DNA from: Opitutaceae bacterium
GTDB taxonomy: Bacteria > Verrucomicrobiota > Verrucomicrobiia > Opitutales > Opitutaceae
NCBI GenBank assembly: GCA_030648295.1
Contig: JAUSID010000217.1
Coordinates: forward strand, 62,001-126,000
DNA: 64,000 nucleotides
Direction: 5' to 3'
The notes beneath the pieces are model-generated. The model was not told where the DNA came from, searched no databases, and saw only the letters and a program-made list of their open reading frames with translations. The translations under genes and the position numbers were made by a program. Positions within the stretch are counted from its first letter, which is position 1; each line of letters starts with the position of its first letter. Shown one piece after another: positions 27,126 through 35,764 of this stretch.

Positions 27126-28229
27126 CTACGTCTTGATGAAGATGCCCTTCAGGTTCATCTCGAGCTGCTGCGGGTTCGGCGAGTACTTGAGCCCGTCCTG
27201 CTTGCTGACCTTGCCCGCCTTGATCAGCCGGTAGATGTCCTTGTTGAACGAGAACGTGGCGGAGTCACCGCTGCTTTCCAGGAGGCCCTGGATCTTCTCG
27301 TTCTGGCCCTCGAGGATCAGGTTCCGCACCGTCGCATCGGCATTGAGGATTTCGTTCGCGGGTACACGCCCGCTGCCTTCCATGGTCGGGATCAGTTTCT
27401 GACAAATGAATCCGCGCAGCGTTCCCGCGATTGCGCGCCGCGCCTGCACGACCTCTTCCGCGGGGAAGAACTCGAAGAGCCGCGTCAGCGACTGCGCCAC
27501 CGTGGCGGCGTGCATGGTGGAGAACACCAGGTGACCGGTTTCCGCGGCCGAGATCGCGGTCTCGAACGTCTCGCGGTCGCGCATTTCGCCGATGAGGATG
27601 ATGTCCGGGTTTTGCCGCAACACCGCCTTGATCGCCAGGCCGAAGCTCGGCACGTCGAGCCCGATTTCGCGCTGCTGGAAAAGCGACTTGTCGTCCTGGA
27701 ACGTGTACTCGATCGGGTCCTCGATCGTGACGATGTGCTTGTCGAGGTTCTGGTTAATCCAGTTCAACATCGCCGCCATCGTCGAGCTCTTGCCCGAACC
27801 CGTCGCGCCGCACACGAGCAGGATACCGTCCTTCGCTCCACACAGCTTGATCAGTCCCTCCTCCGTCGTGCCGAGTCCGAGCTGCCCGAAGTTCGGCACC
27901 GTGCTCTTGATGTGCCGCATCACGATGCTGACCAGCCCGCGTTGGTGGAACGCGTTCACGCGGAACCGGCCGACGCCGTCCGCCGAATAGGCGAAGTCCA
28001 CCTGGCCCTCGTCATCCCACTTCTGTTTGAAAACCCGCGGCACGTGCTCGACCACGAACGCCTCGGCCTCGGGACACGTGATGGGGTCCATGTCCACCGG
28101 CTTCAATTTCCCCGCCAGCCGTACGTAGCCGGGCTTGTTCGACTTGATGATTACGTCGCTCACGCCGCTCTCCACGGCGAGCTTGAGCAGGTCGTTAATC
28201 ATTTCGGTATGCGGTGTGATCGTGGTCAT
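27126..28229 (-). CDS. pilT: Type IV pilus retraction ATPase PilT
   Basis: A 367-residue hexameric ATPase that retracts type IV pili or drives gliding. An N-terminal PAS-like domain has SGVSDVIIKSNKPGYVRLAG. The Walker A motif is GATGSGKSSTMAAML. The Asp box follows as THIVTIEDPIEYTF-like text, with the Walker B region IILIGEMRDRETF and the His box TGHLVFSTMHA. GTLRGFICQKLIP is the usual C-terminal domain. Met28229 fits the family length; upstream in-frame codons add non-homologous residues. No other pilus genes are in the window. It is divergent from dapA, with 62 bases between starts. Confidence 0.95.
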   Translation of the reverse strand: MTTITPHTEMINDLLKLAVESGVSDVIIKSNKPGYVRLAGKLKPVDMDPITCPEAEAFVVEHVPRVFKQKWDDEGQVDFAYSADGVGRFRVNAFHQRGLVSIVMRHIKSTVPNFGQLGLGTTEEGLIKLCGAKDGILLVCGATGSGKSSTMAAMLNWINQNLDKHIVTIEDPIEYTFQDDKSLFQQREIGLDVPSFGLAIKAVLRQNPDIILIGEMRDRETFETAISAAETGHLVFSTMHAATVAQSLTRLFEFFPAEEVVQARRAIAGTLRGFICQKLIPTMEGSGRVPANEILNADATVRNLILEGQNEKIQGLLESSGDSATFSFNKDIYRLIKAGKVSKQDGLKYSPNPQQLEMNLKGIFIKT

Positions 28230-28291
28230 GGGAAAAAAGCGTTGCGGATTCCGTAATTCGCCCTGCTCTGTGCAGCAAGGCTTCATTGCTC

Positions 28292-29176
28292 ATGAAACTA
28301 CGTCCGTTGACCGGTACCATCACTGCGATCGCCACGCCGTTCCGCAACGGCGCGGTGGCTTATGACGACTTGAAGAGGCTCGTGGCGTTTCAGATCAAAG
28401 GCGGGATCAACGGACTTGTACCTGTGGGAACGACCGGTGAGTCGCCCACCCTGAGCTATGACGAGCACATGGAGGTGGTCCGTTTCGTGATTCGCGAGGC
28501 CCGCGGTCGCGTTCCGGTCATTGCCGGCACCGGCTCGAACTCGACCCACGAGGCAATCGAATTAACAAGGCTTTCACACGGTGCCGGCGCCGATGCGATG
28601 CTCGTGGTCGCGCCGTATTACAACAAGCCCAGCCAGGAGGGATTGTTTCGGCATTTTGCGGCGCTGGCCGAGGAGACCGACAAACCGATCATCCTCTACT
28701 CCATTCCCGGCCGGTGCGGCATCGAGATCAGCGTCGGCGTCGTCGAACGGCTGCGCTCGAAATACAATCATGTCCGGTGGATCAAGGAGGCGGGCGGCAG
28801 CGTCGATCGTGTCGATCAACTCAAGCAGGCGCTCGGCAGCGACATCACGGTCCTGAGCGGCGACGACTCACTCACGCTCCCGTTCATGGCCGTGGGCGCC
28901 GAAGGCGTCATCAGTGTGGCCTCGAACGTCTATGTGCGCGAAATCGTCCGGATGGTGAAGCTGGCACTCGCGAACAATTTTGCGCAGGCGGCGAAAATCC
29001 ACCGCCGGTTGTATCCAGCTTTCAAGACGCTCTTCATCGAGCCGAACCCCGTCCCGATCAAGGTGGCGCTCCAACGCGCCGGGATCATCGCATCGGCGGA
29101 AGTGCGCTCGCCCTTGTGCGAGATGAGCGACGCGAATGCGAAGCTGCTCGAGAAGGTTCTCGCGAATCTGGATTGA
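28292..29176 (+). CDS. dapA: 4-hydroxy-tetrahydrodipicolinate synthase
   Basis: A 294-residue aldolase that condenses pyruvate with aspartate semialdehyde in lysine and diaminopimelate synthesis. The TIM barrel shows GTTGESPTL (pyruvate binding), YSIPGRCG (Tyr136 of the proton relay) and WIKEAGGS, with the Schiff-base Lys165. VLSGDDSLTLPFMAVGAEG follows. Length is typical. ATG28292 is preferred to the TTG two codons earlier. dapB follows 72 bases downstream, so lysine genes are paired here. Confidence 0.97.
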   Translation: MKLRPLTGTITAIATPFRNGAVAYDDLKRLVAFQIKGGINGLVPVGTTGESPTLSYDEHMEVVRFVIREARGRVPVIAGTGSNSTHEAIELTRLSHGAGADAMLVVAPYYNKPSQEGLFRHFAALAEETDKPIILYSIPGRCGIEISVGVVERLRSKYNHVRWIKEAGGSVDRVDQLKQALGSDITVLSGDDSLTLPFMAVGAEGVISVASNVYVREIVRMVKLALANNFAQAAKIHRRLYPAFKTLFIEPNPVPIKVALQRAGIIASAEVRSPLCEMSDANAKLLEKVLANLD

Positions 29177-29193
29177 GGCAGCTCCATGCGGTG

Positions 29194-29225
29194 GAACCGC
29201 GAGTGGACGCGAATAAATGCGAATC
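29194..29225 (+). repeat. Interspersed repeat, family B
   Basis: AACCGCGAGTGGACGCGAAT followed by AAATGCGAAT lies just before the dapB ribosome-binding site. It is a degenerate copy of the AACCGCGAATGGACGCGAAT element seen at 41617-41694, 41963-41995, 58141-58286 and 59666-59775. Confidence 0.7.
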
Positions 29226-29248
29226 CCGGATCGAGCAAACAAGGACCT

Positions 29249-29980
29249 ATGCCTCTCACAATCCTGATTAATGGCGCCAAGGGACGGATGGGAAATGCGG
29301 TCGCCGCTGCGGCGAAGGACATGGCCATCACCGTCGGGGGCGCCGTCGATGTCGGCGACGATCTCGCGGCCGCGGCTCGCGGCTGCGATGTGATCGTCGA
29401 TTTCAGTTCGCATGCGGCAACGCGCAGCATGCTCGAAGCGGCGGTCGCGCAGCGAAAACCCGTCGTCCTCGGCACCACCGGCCACAGCGCCGCGGAAAAG
29501 AAGGAACTGCTCGCGCTGGCGGCAAAGATTCCATGCGTCTGGGCCGGAAACTTCTCCGTCGGCGTGAATATGCTCTTTGCGCTGACGCGCCGGGCCACGG
29601 CCGTGCTGGGCGCGGACTACGACACCGAAGTCGTGGAGATGCATCACCGGTTCAAGAAGGACGCGCCCAGCGGCACGGCCGCCCGGTTGCTCGAAATTAT
29701 TCTCGAGGAGAGAAAGCTCACCGCGGACGCGTTGCGCCACGGCCGCGAAGGCATCACGGGTGAACGCAAGCCATCCGAGGTAGGCGTGCATGCGCTGCGC
29801 GGCGGCGACGTCGTCGGCGATCACACGGTGATTTTCGCCGCGCTCGGCGAGCGCGTTGAGCTCACACACAAGGCAAACGATCGCGGCATCTTTGCGCGCG
29901 GCGCCCTCCGCGCCGCCCAATGGGTCGTCAGCCAAGAGCCCGGCCTCTACGACATGCAGGATGTGCTGGCGCTAAAGTGA
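29249..29980 (+). CDS. dapB: 4-hydroxy-tetrahydrodipicolinate reductase
   Basis: A 243-residue NAD(P)H-dependent reductase, the step after DapA. The N-terminal Rossmann motif is INGAKGRMGNAV. VIVDFSSHAATRS and VLGTTGHS bind the nucleotide. The catalytic and substrate signature is EVVEMHHRFKKDAPSGTA, followed by GEHTVIF-like GDHTVIFAALGERVEL. AAGGA lies 4 bases upstream of ATG29249; an in-frame ATG at 29186 lies within a repeat and is not used. Confidence 0.96.
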   Translation: MPLTILINGAKGRMGNAVAAAAKDMAITVGGAVDVGDDLAAAARGCDVIVDFSSHAATRSMLEAAVAQRKPVVLGTTGHSAAEKKELLALAAKIPCVWAGNFSVGVNMLFALTRRATAVLGADYDTEVVEMHHRFKKDAPSGTAARLLEIILEERKLTADALRHGREGITGERKPSEVGVHALRGGDVVGDHTVIFAALGERVELTHKANDRGIFARGALRAAQWVVSQEPGLYDMQDVLALK

Positions 29981-29986
29981 GCCCAA

Positions 29987-30145
29987 AGTGACGAGCGACA
30001 ACGATCAGTGACGAGTGACAAGTGATGAGTGACGAGCTCAGGCATCCAAACCACCGGATGACTCGACCCGTCACTCGTCACTCTTCACTCATCACTGTCC
30101 GCGCATGGTCTCGTCTCGTCACTGGTCACTCGTCACTTATCACTC
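29987..30145. repeat. Inverted array of GTGACGAGTGA units, family D
   Basis: AGTGACGAG/AGTGACAAG/AGTGATGAG units at 29987-30036 are mirrored by CACTCGTCACT, CTTCACTCATCACT and TCACTCGTCACTTATCAC at 30069-30145. The two arms flank a 30-base centre and could form a long hairpin between dapB and ruvA. The repeat ends about 8 bases before the ruvA start, so it makes up most of its leader. Confidence 0.8.
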
Positions 30146-30152
30146 TCCGCAC

Positions 30153-30749
30153 ATGATCACCTCCATCCAGGGCCTTCTCACCGCCGCGACTCCGCTGCAC
30201 GCGATTGTCGAGCTGAATGGCTTCGGCTACGAGGTGAACATTCCCGTCACCACGGCCGAGAAGCTGCCCTCGCCCGGTGCGACCGTGAAGCTGCACACGC
30301 ACGTGATTTACCGCGAGGATGCGCAGACGCTTTACGGATTCGCCACCGCGGCGGAGCGCGATTTTTTCCGGCTGATGATCGAAAACGTCACCGGCGTCGG
30401 CCCGAAGCTGGCGCTGACGATCATGAGCCGGCTGGCGCTACCCTCGCTCGAGAGCGCGATTCGATTGGGCGACATCAACACGCTCGCGAAATGTCCGGGC
30501 ATCGGGAAAAAAACCGCCGAACGGCTGGTCGTGGAATTGAAGGCGAAGGTCGGTGGCACCGATTCGGCGAGCACCAGTTTCGGTGACGCCGCCGCCGCGA
30601 CCGGTCCAAGCACGCATCGCGACGCGGTCGCTGCGCTGATGGCGCTCGGCTACAAGGGCGCGGATGCGGATCAAGCCGTACGTCGGGCCGCGCTCGCGCT
30701 CGGTGCCGGCGCCACCACCGAGCAGCTGATCAAGAAGGCTCTCAGTTAG
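30153..30749 (+). CDS. ruvA: Holliday junction branch migration protein RuvA
   Basis: A 198-residue DNA-binding subunit of the RuvAB helicase. The N-terminal OB fold has MITSIQGLLTAATPLHAIVE and VIYREDAQTLYGFA. Paired helix-hairpin-helix motifs follow: MIENVTGVGPKLALTIMS and INTLAKCPGIGKKTAERLVVE. The C-terminal RuvB-binding domain ends AVRRAALALGAGATTEQLIKKAL. Length and order are typical. ruvC and ruvB are not adjacent. Confidence 0.96.
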   Translation: MITSIQGLLTAATPLHAIVELNGFGYEVNIPVTTAEKLPSPGATVKLHTHVIYREDAQTLYGFATAAERDFFRLMIENVTGVGPKLALTIMSRLALPSLESAIRLGDINTLAKCPGIGKKTAERLVVELKAKVGGTDSASTSFGDAAAATGPSTHRDAVAALMALGYKGADADQAVRRAALALGAGATTEQLIKKALS

Positions 30750-30880
30750 CAGCCCGCATTATCATCCGTCGGCGGCATTCCCCGCCGCGGATTGGGCAAC
30801 AGCTGGTTTTGCTGTTTCAGCTGCGCGTTCATGCGGGCTGAAGGCAAAATGCGCCGGAGGCGCACAAGCCGCCACGGTTT

Positions 30881-30900
30881 ACCCGCCTTCGGCGGGTTTT
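30881..30900 (+). terminator. Hairpin terminator after ruvA
   Basis: ACCCGCC-TTC-GGCGGGT followed by TTTT, 130 bases after the ruvA stop. It could also serve the minus-strand anti-sigma gene ending at 30998 only poorly, since it lacks a T run on that strand. Confidence 0.6.
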
Positions 30901-30997
30901 GCCCTAAGCCGGGAAATCACGAACGGCTGCCCCTGCATTGCCGGCACGTCCGCACATCTTCTGCTTCGCCGCCGGCGAGGGACGCAAAATTTCCCGG

Positions 30998-31732
30998 CTA
31001 TCTTTGAAATTGGAACGCCGTCATCTCGACGTTCGCGTCGACCCGTTGCTGGCCGTTGTTGTACGTGCGGGGCTCGGTCCGCAGCGACGTCGAATGGGCG
31101 TCGAGCCGAAGCTGATTCGGATTCGTCAGCCGCGTCTGGATCGGCGCGAGTTGCACCTGTTCCATCCAGGCAAACTGGGCGGCGGCCTGTTCTGCCGCCA
31201 CGCGCTGCAGGGCGTCCATTTGCGCGTTGCCGGTCAGGAATAGTTGATTGCTGACCAGCCCGCGTGAAACCGGCTGCTCGGTCGCGGGCGTGACCCTCAC
31301 GGTATGAGCGATCGTGCGTGTCGCTGGCGTCGGTGTGGCGACGGCCGGATGCACCGCCCCGGGCTGCGCCACCTGCGGGGCCACTTCATTGTGGTTCGCC
31401 ATGCTGGCGGCTTCGTGGCTGCGGCCTACGAATATGATGGCAACGCATGCCGCGGCGGCGACAACGGCACCGGCGGTATAAAAGTTCCCGGCCCGCGCGC
31501 GACGCTTCGCTCCCTCGAGATCGATCACCTTCGGATCGGGAATCGAAACCGGCTCGCTTTGGAATTCCTCCGCGAGCACTTTGCACGCCTTCTGCATGCG
31601 GCAGTAATCCTGGTAAATCCGGCGGCGCGCCGGATTGTTCTGCACCTCGGCCTCGAGCCGCGCCGCATCAGCCGCGGAAATCTCGTGGTCCAGATAGAGG
31701 TTGAGCAGCTCGATGAACTCGGAATCTTTCAT
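30998..31732 (-). CDS. Membrane-anchored anti-sigma-factor-like protein
   Basis: A 244-residue protein. Its N-terminal cytoplasmic part (1-80) resembles the sigma-binding zinc-less anti-sigma fold: MKDSEFIELLNLYLDHEIS, then AARLEAEVQNNPARRRIYQDYCRMQKAC. One transmembrane helix lies at about 85-102 (AVVAAAACVAIIFVG). The rest is a Pro/Thr/Gln-rich periplasmic tail. It overlaps the stop of the sigma factor gene by 4 bases (ATGA), so the two are co-translated. This is the usual arrangement for an anti-sigma that holds its ECF factor at the membrane. The signal sensed is unknown. Confidence 0.8.
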   Translation of the reverse strand: MKDSEFIELLNLYLDHEISAADAARLEAEVQNNPARRRIYQDYCRMQKACKVLAEEFQSEPVSIPDPKVIDLEGAKRRARAGNFYTAGAVVAAAACVAIIFVGRSHEAASMANHNEVAPQVAQPGAVHPAVATPTPATRTIAHTVRVTPATEQPVSRGLVSNQLFLTGNAQMDALQRVAAEQAAAQFAWMEQVQLAPIQTRLTNPNQLRLDAHSTSLRTEPRTYNNGQQRVDANVEMTAFQFQR

Positions 31733-32331
31733 TTGAAGTCCTCGCCGAGTTTGGAGCGCAGGCTTTCGCGTGCGCGCGCAATTCGGCTTTTCACGGTCCC
31801 GACGGAGATGCCGAGGATCTCGGCGATTTCTTCGTAGGACATGTTTTTTACGTTTCGCAAGATAAGAATCTCGCGGTGCTTGGTTGAAAGTCGCTCCATG
31901 CCGCGCCCGATCCGATCGATGAATTCCTGCGTGACCGTGATATCGTCGGGCGATTCGACTTCGGCGGGAATCATTTCGGCAAGAGTCATGTTATTCTCCG
32001 AGCTCACCGGTGCATCGATCGAAACCGACTGGTCGCGCTTTCGGCGCCACCAGTACCAGTACCGGTTGCGGGCCAGGTTGGTCGCGATCTGGTAGAGCCA
32101 GGTCGAAAAAGCCGAGTCCCCGCGGAAGTTCACCAACCCGCGGTGCGCACGGATAAACGCATCCTGCGTGACCTCTTCCGCGTCCTGCTGGTTGCGCAGA
32201 AGCTGGTGCACCATCGAATAGATGCGGTCCCAGTAGCGTGTAACCATTTCGTCAAACGCCGACTGGTCACCGCTTTTGAAACGGTCAACCAGCACTCGAT
32301 CGAAGGCTACTTCCTGGGCTTTGGCAGACAT
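31729..32331 (-). CDS. ECF (RpoE-like) RNA polymerase sigma factor
   Basis: A 200-residue sigma-70 factor. Region 2 has FDEMVTRYWDRIYSMVHQLL, then QDAEEVTQDAFIRAHRGL and FSTWLYQIATNLARNRYW. Region 4 has MERLSTKHREILILRNVKN and MSYEEIAEILGISVGTVKSR. It lacks regions 1 and 3, as expected for ECF. The start at 32331 has GAGG 8 bases upstream; the frame continues 15 codons further without one. It forms an ATGA-overlapping pair with the anti-sigma gene downstream. Confidence 0.95.
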   Translation of the reverse strand: MSAKAQEVAFDRVLVDRFKSGDQSAFDEMVTRYWDRIYSMVHQLLRNQQDAEEVTQDAFIRAHRGLVNFRGDSAFSTWLYQIATNLARNRYWYWWRRKRDQSVSIDAPVSSENNMTLAEMIPAEVESPDDITVTQEFIDRIGRGMERLSTKHREILILRNVKNMSYEEIAEILGISVGTVKSRIARARESLRSKLGEDFK

Positions 32332-32504
32332 GCGCTCTGCCTCGGTGTGATGGGTGTATTTTTGAATTGTTCCCACGATCTTAGGGAAGAGTCTGCATTA
32401 CGCACCACGACAACGGCGGTCAATGGCGCCGCACCGTTCCCCAGGGAGAAATTTCTTGCAAACCGGTGTCGCGGAAACCCATTTTCGGCCCTCCCTCAGG
32501 AAGG

Positions 32505-32579
32505 GGGTCGATAGCTCAATGGTAGAGCAGCGTCCTTTTAAGTCGTTGGTTCTGGGTTCGAATCCCAGTCGACCCACCA
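32505..32579 (+). tRNA. tRNA-Lys (TTT anticodon)
   Basis: The acceptor arm GGGTCGA pairs with TCGACCC and the 3' CCA is encoded (32577-32579). The D arm is GCTC/GAGC, the T arm CTGGG-TTCGAAT-CCCAG, and the anticodon loop CTTTTAA gives TTT for lysine. The anticodon stem as I fold it (GCGTC/GTCGT) has one T-T mismatch and one G-T pair. Confidence 0.9.
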
Positions 32580-32612
32580 CCCCGCACCGTCTGCGTCTGC
32601 TCAACCGAATAA

Positions 32613-33260
32613 ATGAAGCGCCTCGTCATCATCGAAGACCAAACCGCCATCCGCGAAATGTTGGTCGAAATCCTGCGGCTGGACGCAAATTACCAGCTCG
32701 TGGGCGAGGCGGGCGACGGCCAGTCCGCCGTGGCCATGTGCATGGAGGCGAGTCCGGACGTGTGCGTGCTGGACGCGAAGCTGCCCGGGCTGAACGGCGT
32801 CGATATTCTGCGACGGATCAGCAAGAAACTGCCGCAGATGCGGGTACTGGTGTTTTCCGGCCACGAAAATCCCGTACTCGTCCGCGAGATGCTGGAGGCG
32901 GGCGCGCACGGGTTCGTCGAAAAGACGGCGGGATTGTTCGAGTTCAAGAAAGGGCTCGAGACGGTGGCCAACGGCGGCACCTACTTCGGGCCCGCGGTCG
33001 CGGCGCTGTTACGCAACGTGGTGGCGAACCCCGCCACGAGCAGCGCGCCTGATTTCCTGACCGATCGCGAGCGCGAGATTCTGCAGCTGGTGGCGGAGAG
33101 CCACAGCACGAAGGAAATCGCGGCAAAACTCGGGATCAGCGTGAAGACGGTCGACAATCACCGCACGAACCTGATGCGAAAACTCAACCTTCACGACGTG
33201 GCGAGCCTGACGCGCTATGCGCTCGAGGTCGGGTTGATCGAGCCGAAGAAAACGGTCTGA
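32613..33260 (+). CDS. NarL/FixJ-family response regulator
   Basis: A 215-residue two-component regulator. The receiver domain (1-120) has the acidic pair E8-D9 in [12 protein letters not shown], the phosphoryl acceptor Asp54 in [13 protein letters not shown], the Ser/Thr site in LVFSGHENP and the Lys in GFVEKTAG. A LuxR-type helix-turn-helix follows (about 150-205): [28 protein letters not shown] in two pieces, with [15 protein letters not shown] as recognition helix. No histidine kinase is adjacent. It starts 34 bases after tRNA-Lys. Confidence 0.94.
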   Translation: MKRLVIIEDQTAIREMLVEILRLDANYQLVGEAGDGQSAVAMCMEASPDVCVLDAKLPGLNGVDILRRISKKLPQMRVLVFSGHENPVLVREMLEAGAHGFVEKTAGLFEFKKGLETVANGGTYFGPAVAALLRNVVANPATSSAPDFLTDREREILQLVAESHSTKEIAAKLGISVKTVDNHRTNLMRKLNLHDVASLTRYALEVGLIEPKKTV

Positions 33261-33476
33261 GCAGGTGCCCGCATCCGCGCCGTTGAACTTTGATCATTGG
33301 ATCTTCTCTGGAGCTTTCGAACTTGGAGCCTGGATCTTCCGACCTGCAGGCGGTCGTGAGCCCGAATTTCGCGCCGCGGCGCACGTGCGCAACTTTCAGT
33401 TGGTCGGCTAAAAGCCTTGCGACGGGGGCCCGGTTTGCGCAATAGGTCTTTCCCAGCGTCCCGCCACTTTCCTCTC

Positions 33477-34088
33477 ATGAAACTTGCCTCGCACAAACTT
33501 TCTCTCGTCGTCGCCAGCGCTGCCCTTGTCTTCGCCGGCTGCACCAAGAAGCCGACCCGTCCGGATCCGGCGTCCACGGTGCTGGGACCCTCCATGGGTG
33601 TTGGAACGGGCACGGACTCGTCGATGCCGGTGGGCGTGATCGTCAATCCCGACGCGCCGGGACTGACGCAGCGGACCGGCGACTGGAACGATCTCGGCCA
33701 GAACCGTACCGCGCTGAAGGACCAGGCGGTCTATTTCGACTTCGATCAATCGGCGATCAAGCCGGCTGAGCGGGCGAAGCTCAAAGTCGCCAAGGAGTAC
33801 CTCGACAAGAATCCGGGCTATCGCGTCGTGCTCGAGGGCCACTGCGACTGGCGCGGTACGGCCGAATACAATCTTGGCCTGGGTGATCGCCGCGCCAACT
33901 CGGTGAAAAAATACCTGCAGTCGCTCGGCGTCCCGGCGGACCGGGTCGAGACGATCTCGAAGGGCAGCCTCGAGGCGAACAAGGACGGCGGCGATGCGGT
34001 GTGGGCGAAAGACCGCCGCGTCGATCTCGTCGTGGTCAATCCTACCGCGACCACCCCCGCGGCCGGTCGGATGCCGGGCGCGCTCTGA
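33477..34088 (+). CDS. pal: Peptidoglycan-associated lipoprotein (OmpA-type)
   Basis: A 203-residue lipoprotein with lipobox LVFAGC (Cys22). A flexible 60-residue Gly/Pro linker precedes an OmpA-like peptidoglycan-binding domain: AVYFDFDQSAIKPAERAKL, VVLEGHCDWRGTAEYNLGLG, DRRANSVKKYLQSLGV and KDRRVDLVV. The pattern GHCD.RGT.EYN..LG.RRA.....L is the Pal signature. It tethers the outer membrane to peptidoglycan. The usual tol genes are not adjacent, so this may be Pal or a relative. ATG33477 directly precedes the signal peptide. Confidence 0.9.
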   Translation: MKLASHKLSLVVASAALVFAGCTKKPTRPDPASTVLGPSMGVGTGTDSSMPVGVIVNPDAPGLTQRTGDWNDLGQNRTALKDQAVYFDFDQSAIKPAERAKLKVAKEYLDKNPGYRVVLEGHCDWRGTAEYNLGLGDRRANSVKKYLQSLGVPADRVETISKGSLEANKDGGDAVWAKDRRVDLVVVNPTATTPAAGRMPGAL

Positions 34089-34113
34089 GGCGCAACAACA
34101 TTCTGAATACGCA

Positions 34114-34144
34114 AACGCCGCGGATGCCCCGCGGCGTTTTTTTT
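34114..34144. terminator. Terminator between convergent pal and M20 peptidase genes
   Basis: AACGCCGCGG-ATGC-CCCGCGGCGTT followed by eight T in total. It ends the plus-strand pal transcript. The hairpin abuts the stop codon (34144-34146) of the minus-strand peptidase gene. Confidence 0.85.
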
Positions 34145-35535
34145 CAGGTTCCGCGCGGACGCGGAACCTTCGCCACCGCGGCGAGAATCCTTCGCGTCGT
34201 CTCGATGCCTTTTTTCATCACCTCGAGGCTGAACCCCTCGTTCGGCGCGTGCAGGTTGTCCTCGGGCAGGAACAACCCGAACATCACCGAGTCGAGCCCG
34301 GTGACACGCTTGATTTCGGCGATGATCGGCACGCTGCCGCCCTCGCGCAAATAGACCGGCGGGCGTCCCCAGATTTCGGCTACAGCCTGGTCGGTGGCGC
34401 GGAACGCGCGCGCCAGTACCGGCGATTGATCCTTCGGCGTGTTGGAGCGATCCGGCGGCACGACGATGTAGGGATCGCCCTTGTGCTGGTCGACAAACGC
34501 GACCTTCACGGCCTTCGGGGTCCGGGCTCGAATCGTGTCCATCACCAGCTTCTTGATCCGGTCCGGCTGCTGGTTCGGGACGAGCCGGCAGCTCAGCTTG
34601 GCGAAAGCCTTGCTCGGAATCACCGTCTTCGTCCCCTCCCCCTGGTAACCCCCGCCAATGCCGTTGATCTCGAGCGTCGGCTGGAAACGCACGGATTCGA
34701 AGGGTGAGAAACCCGACGTGGTGTAGAAGTGATCGATGCCGAGGAATTCCGCGTAGGCCTTCTCATCGCCGCCGAGTTTTTTCAGTTCCTCGCGCTCCCA
34801 CGGATGGACGTCGAGCACGTCGTCGTAGAATCCCGGCACGTTCACCCGTCCATCCGGCGTGTGCAGCGAAGCGAGGATTTCGGCGAGCGCCTGAATCGGA
34901 TTTAGCAATACGCCGCCGTGGAGGCCGGAGTGGAGATCGCTCTTCGCGCCCGTGATGTGGACATCGAACAGTGCCAGGCCCCGCAGCCCGCAGGTGATCA
35001 CGACCTGCTCCGCATTTGGCAGCGCCGTGTCCGAGAGGTAAACGAAATCCGCCTCGCGCAGCTTGTCCGCGTAGCGTTCGAGAAATTTCGGGAAACTCGG
35101 GCTGCCCATCTCCTCCTCGCCTTCGATCAGGAAGGTGATCCGCAGCGGGATTTTCGGGTTGGCCTCGAGCAGCTGCGCGACCGCGGTGATGTTGGTCATC
35201 AGCGGCCCCTTGTTGTCCGCCGTGCCGCGCCCGTAGATTCGGCTGCCGATGATCGTGGGCTCAAACGCCGGCGTTTTCCAGAGTTCGAGCGGGTCGGCGG
35301 GCTGCACGTCGTAGTGTCCGTAGATCACGACGTGCGGCCACGACGGGTCGCCCTCACGCTGCGCAAAGATAATCGGGTGCAGCTCCGTCTTCACCACCTC
35401 CACCTTGAAACCAAGCGAGCCGAGCAGCCCGGCGACAAACTCCTGCGCGCCCTTCATCCCGTCGCGAAATTGCGAATCCGTGGAGATGCTCGGGAAGCGA
35501 ACGAACTCCTTTAGTTTCTCAACCGGATCAAACAT
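34144..35535 (-). CDS. M20/M25/M40-family metallopeptidase (dipeptidase)
   Basis: A 463-residue di-zinc peptidase. Metal ligands are visible in VIYGHYDVQPADP (His, Asp), GRGTADNKGP (bridging Asp), LIEGEEEMGSPSF (catalytic Glu and ligand Glu), YLSDTALPN and, near the end, the GGSVPII region and NEGFSLEVMKKGI with the final ligand. The lid domain in between has DLHSGLHGG and SCRLVPNQQPDRI. This subgroup cleaves small peptides and X-His dipeptides. The Met at 35535 (MFDPVEKLKEF) aligns with the family; Mets at 35553 and 35571 are also possible. Confidence 0.92.
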   Translation of the reverse strand: MFDPVEKLKEFVRFPSISTDSQFRDGMKGAQEFVAGLLGSLGFKVEVVKTELHPIIFAQREGDPSWPHVVIYGHYDVQPADPLELWKTPAFEPTIIGSRIYGRGTADNKGPLMTNITAVAQLLEANPKIPLRITFLIEGEEEMGSPSFPKFLERYADKLREADFVYLSDTALPNAEQVVITCGLRGLALFDVHITGAKSDLHSGLHGGVLLNPIQALAEILASLHTPDGRVNVPGFYDDVLDVHPWEREELKKLGGDEKAYAEFLGIDHFYTTSGFSPFESVRFQPTLEINGIGGGYQGEGTKTVIPSKAFAKLSCRLVPNQQPDRIKKLVMDTIRARTPKAVKVAFVDQHKGDPYIVVPPDRSNTPKDQSPVLARAFRATDQAVAEIWGRPPVYLREGGSVPIIAEIKRVTGLDSVMFGLFLPEDNLHAPNEGFSLEVMKKGIETTRRILAAVAKVPRPRGT

Positions 35536-35663
35536 CCGGAAACCGTGGCGCATAACTGTGCCGCGCGCCAATCGGAAAAGGACTCCGCGCTGCGCGCGCG
35601 ACCGGCCGCCTCATCCGCAAGGGGTTTGCCGCATCGCGCGGGTGCCTGCCGCCTGGTTCGACC

Positions 35664-35756
35664 TGGGAGCGCGGGCGTCTCGCCCGCAATTCATATCCGG
35701 ATACCGACTCGGTTTTCGACGGTTGCGGTTGCGGGCGGGACGCCCGCGCTCCCGGG
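35664..35756. repeat. Inverted pair of family A palindromes
   Basis: CTGGGAGCGCGGGCGTCTCG with CCCGCAAT at 35664-35690 is mirrored by GCGGGCGGGACGCCCGCGCT with CCCGGG at 35730-35756. Each arm is itself palindromic and the two can pair across a 39-base centre. It separates the M20 and M48 peptidase genes. Confidence 0.8.
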
Positions 35757-35764
35757 AAGACAAC

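Noticed and set aside
29987-30145. Possible CRISPR array
   Set aside because: Units are 9-11 bases, inverted between arms and without spacers of constant length; no cas gene is near.
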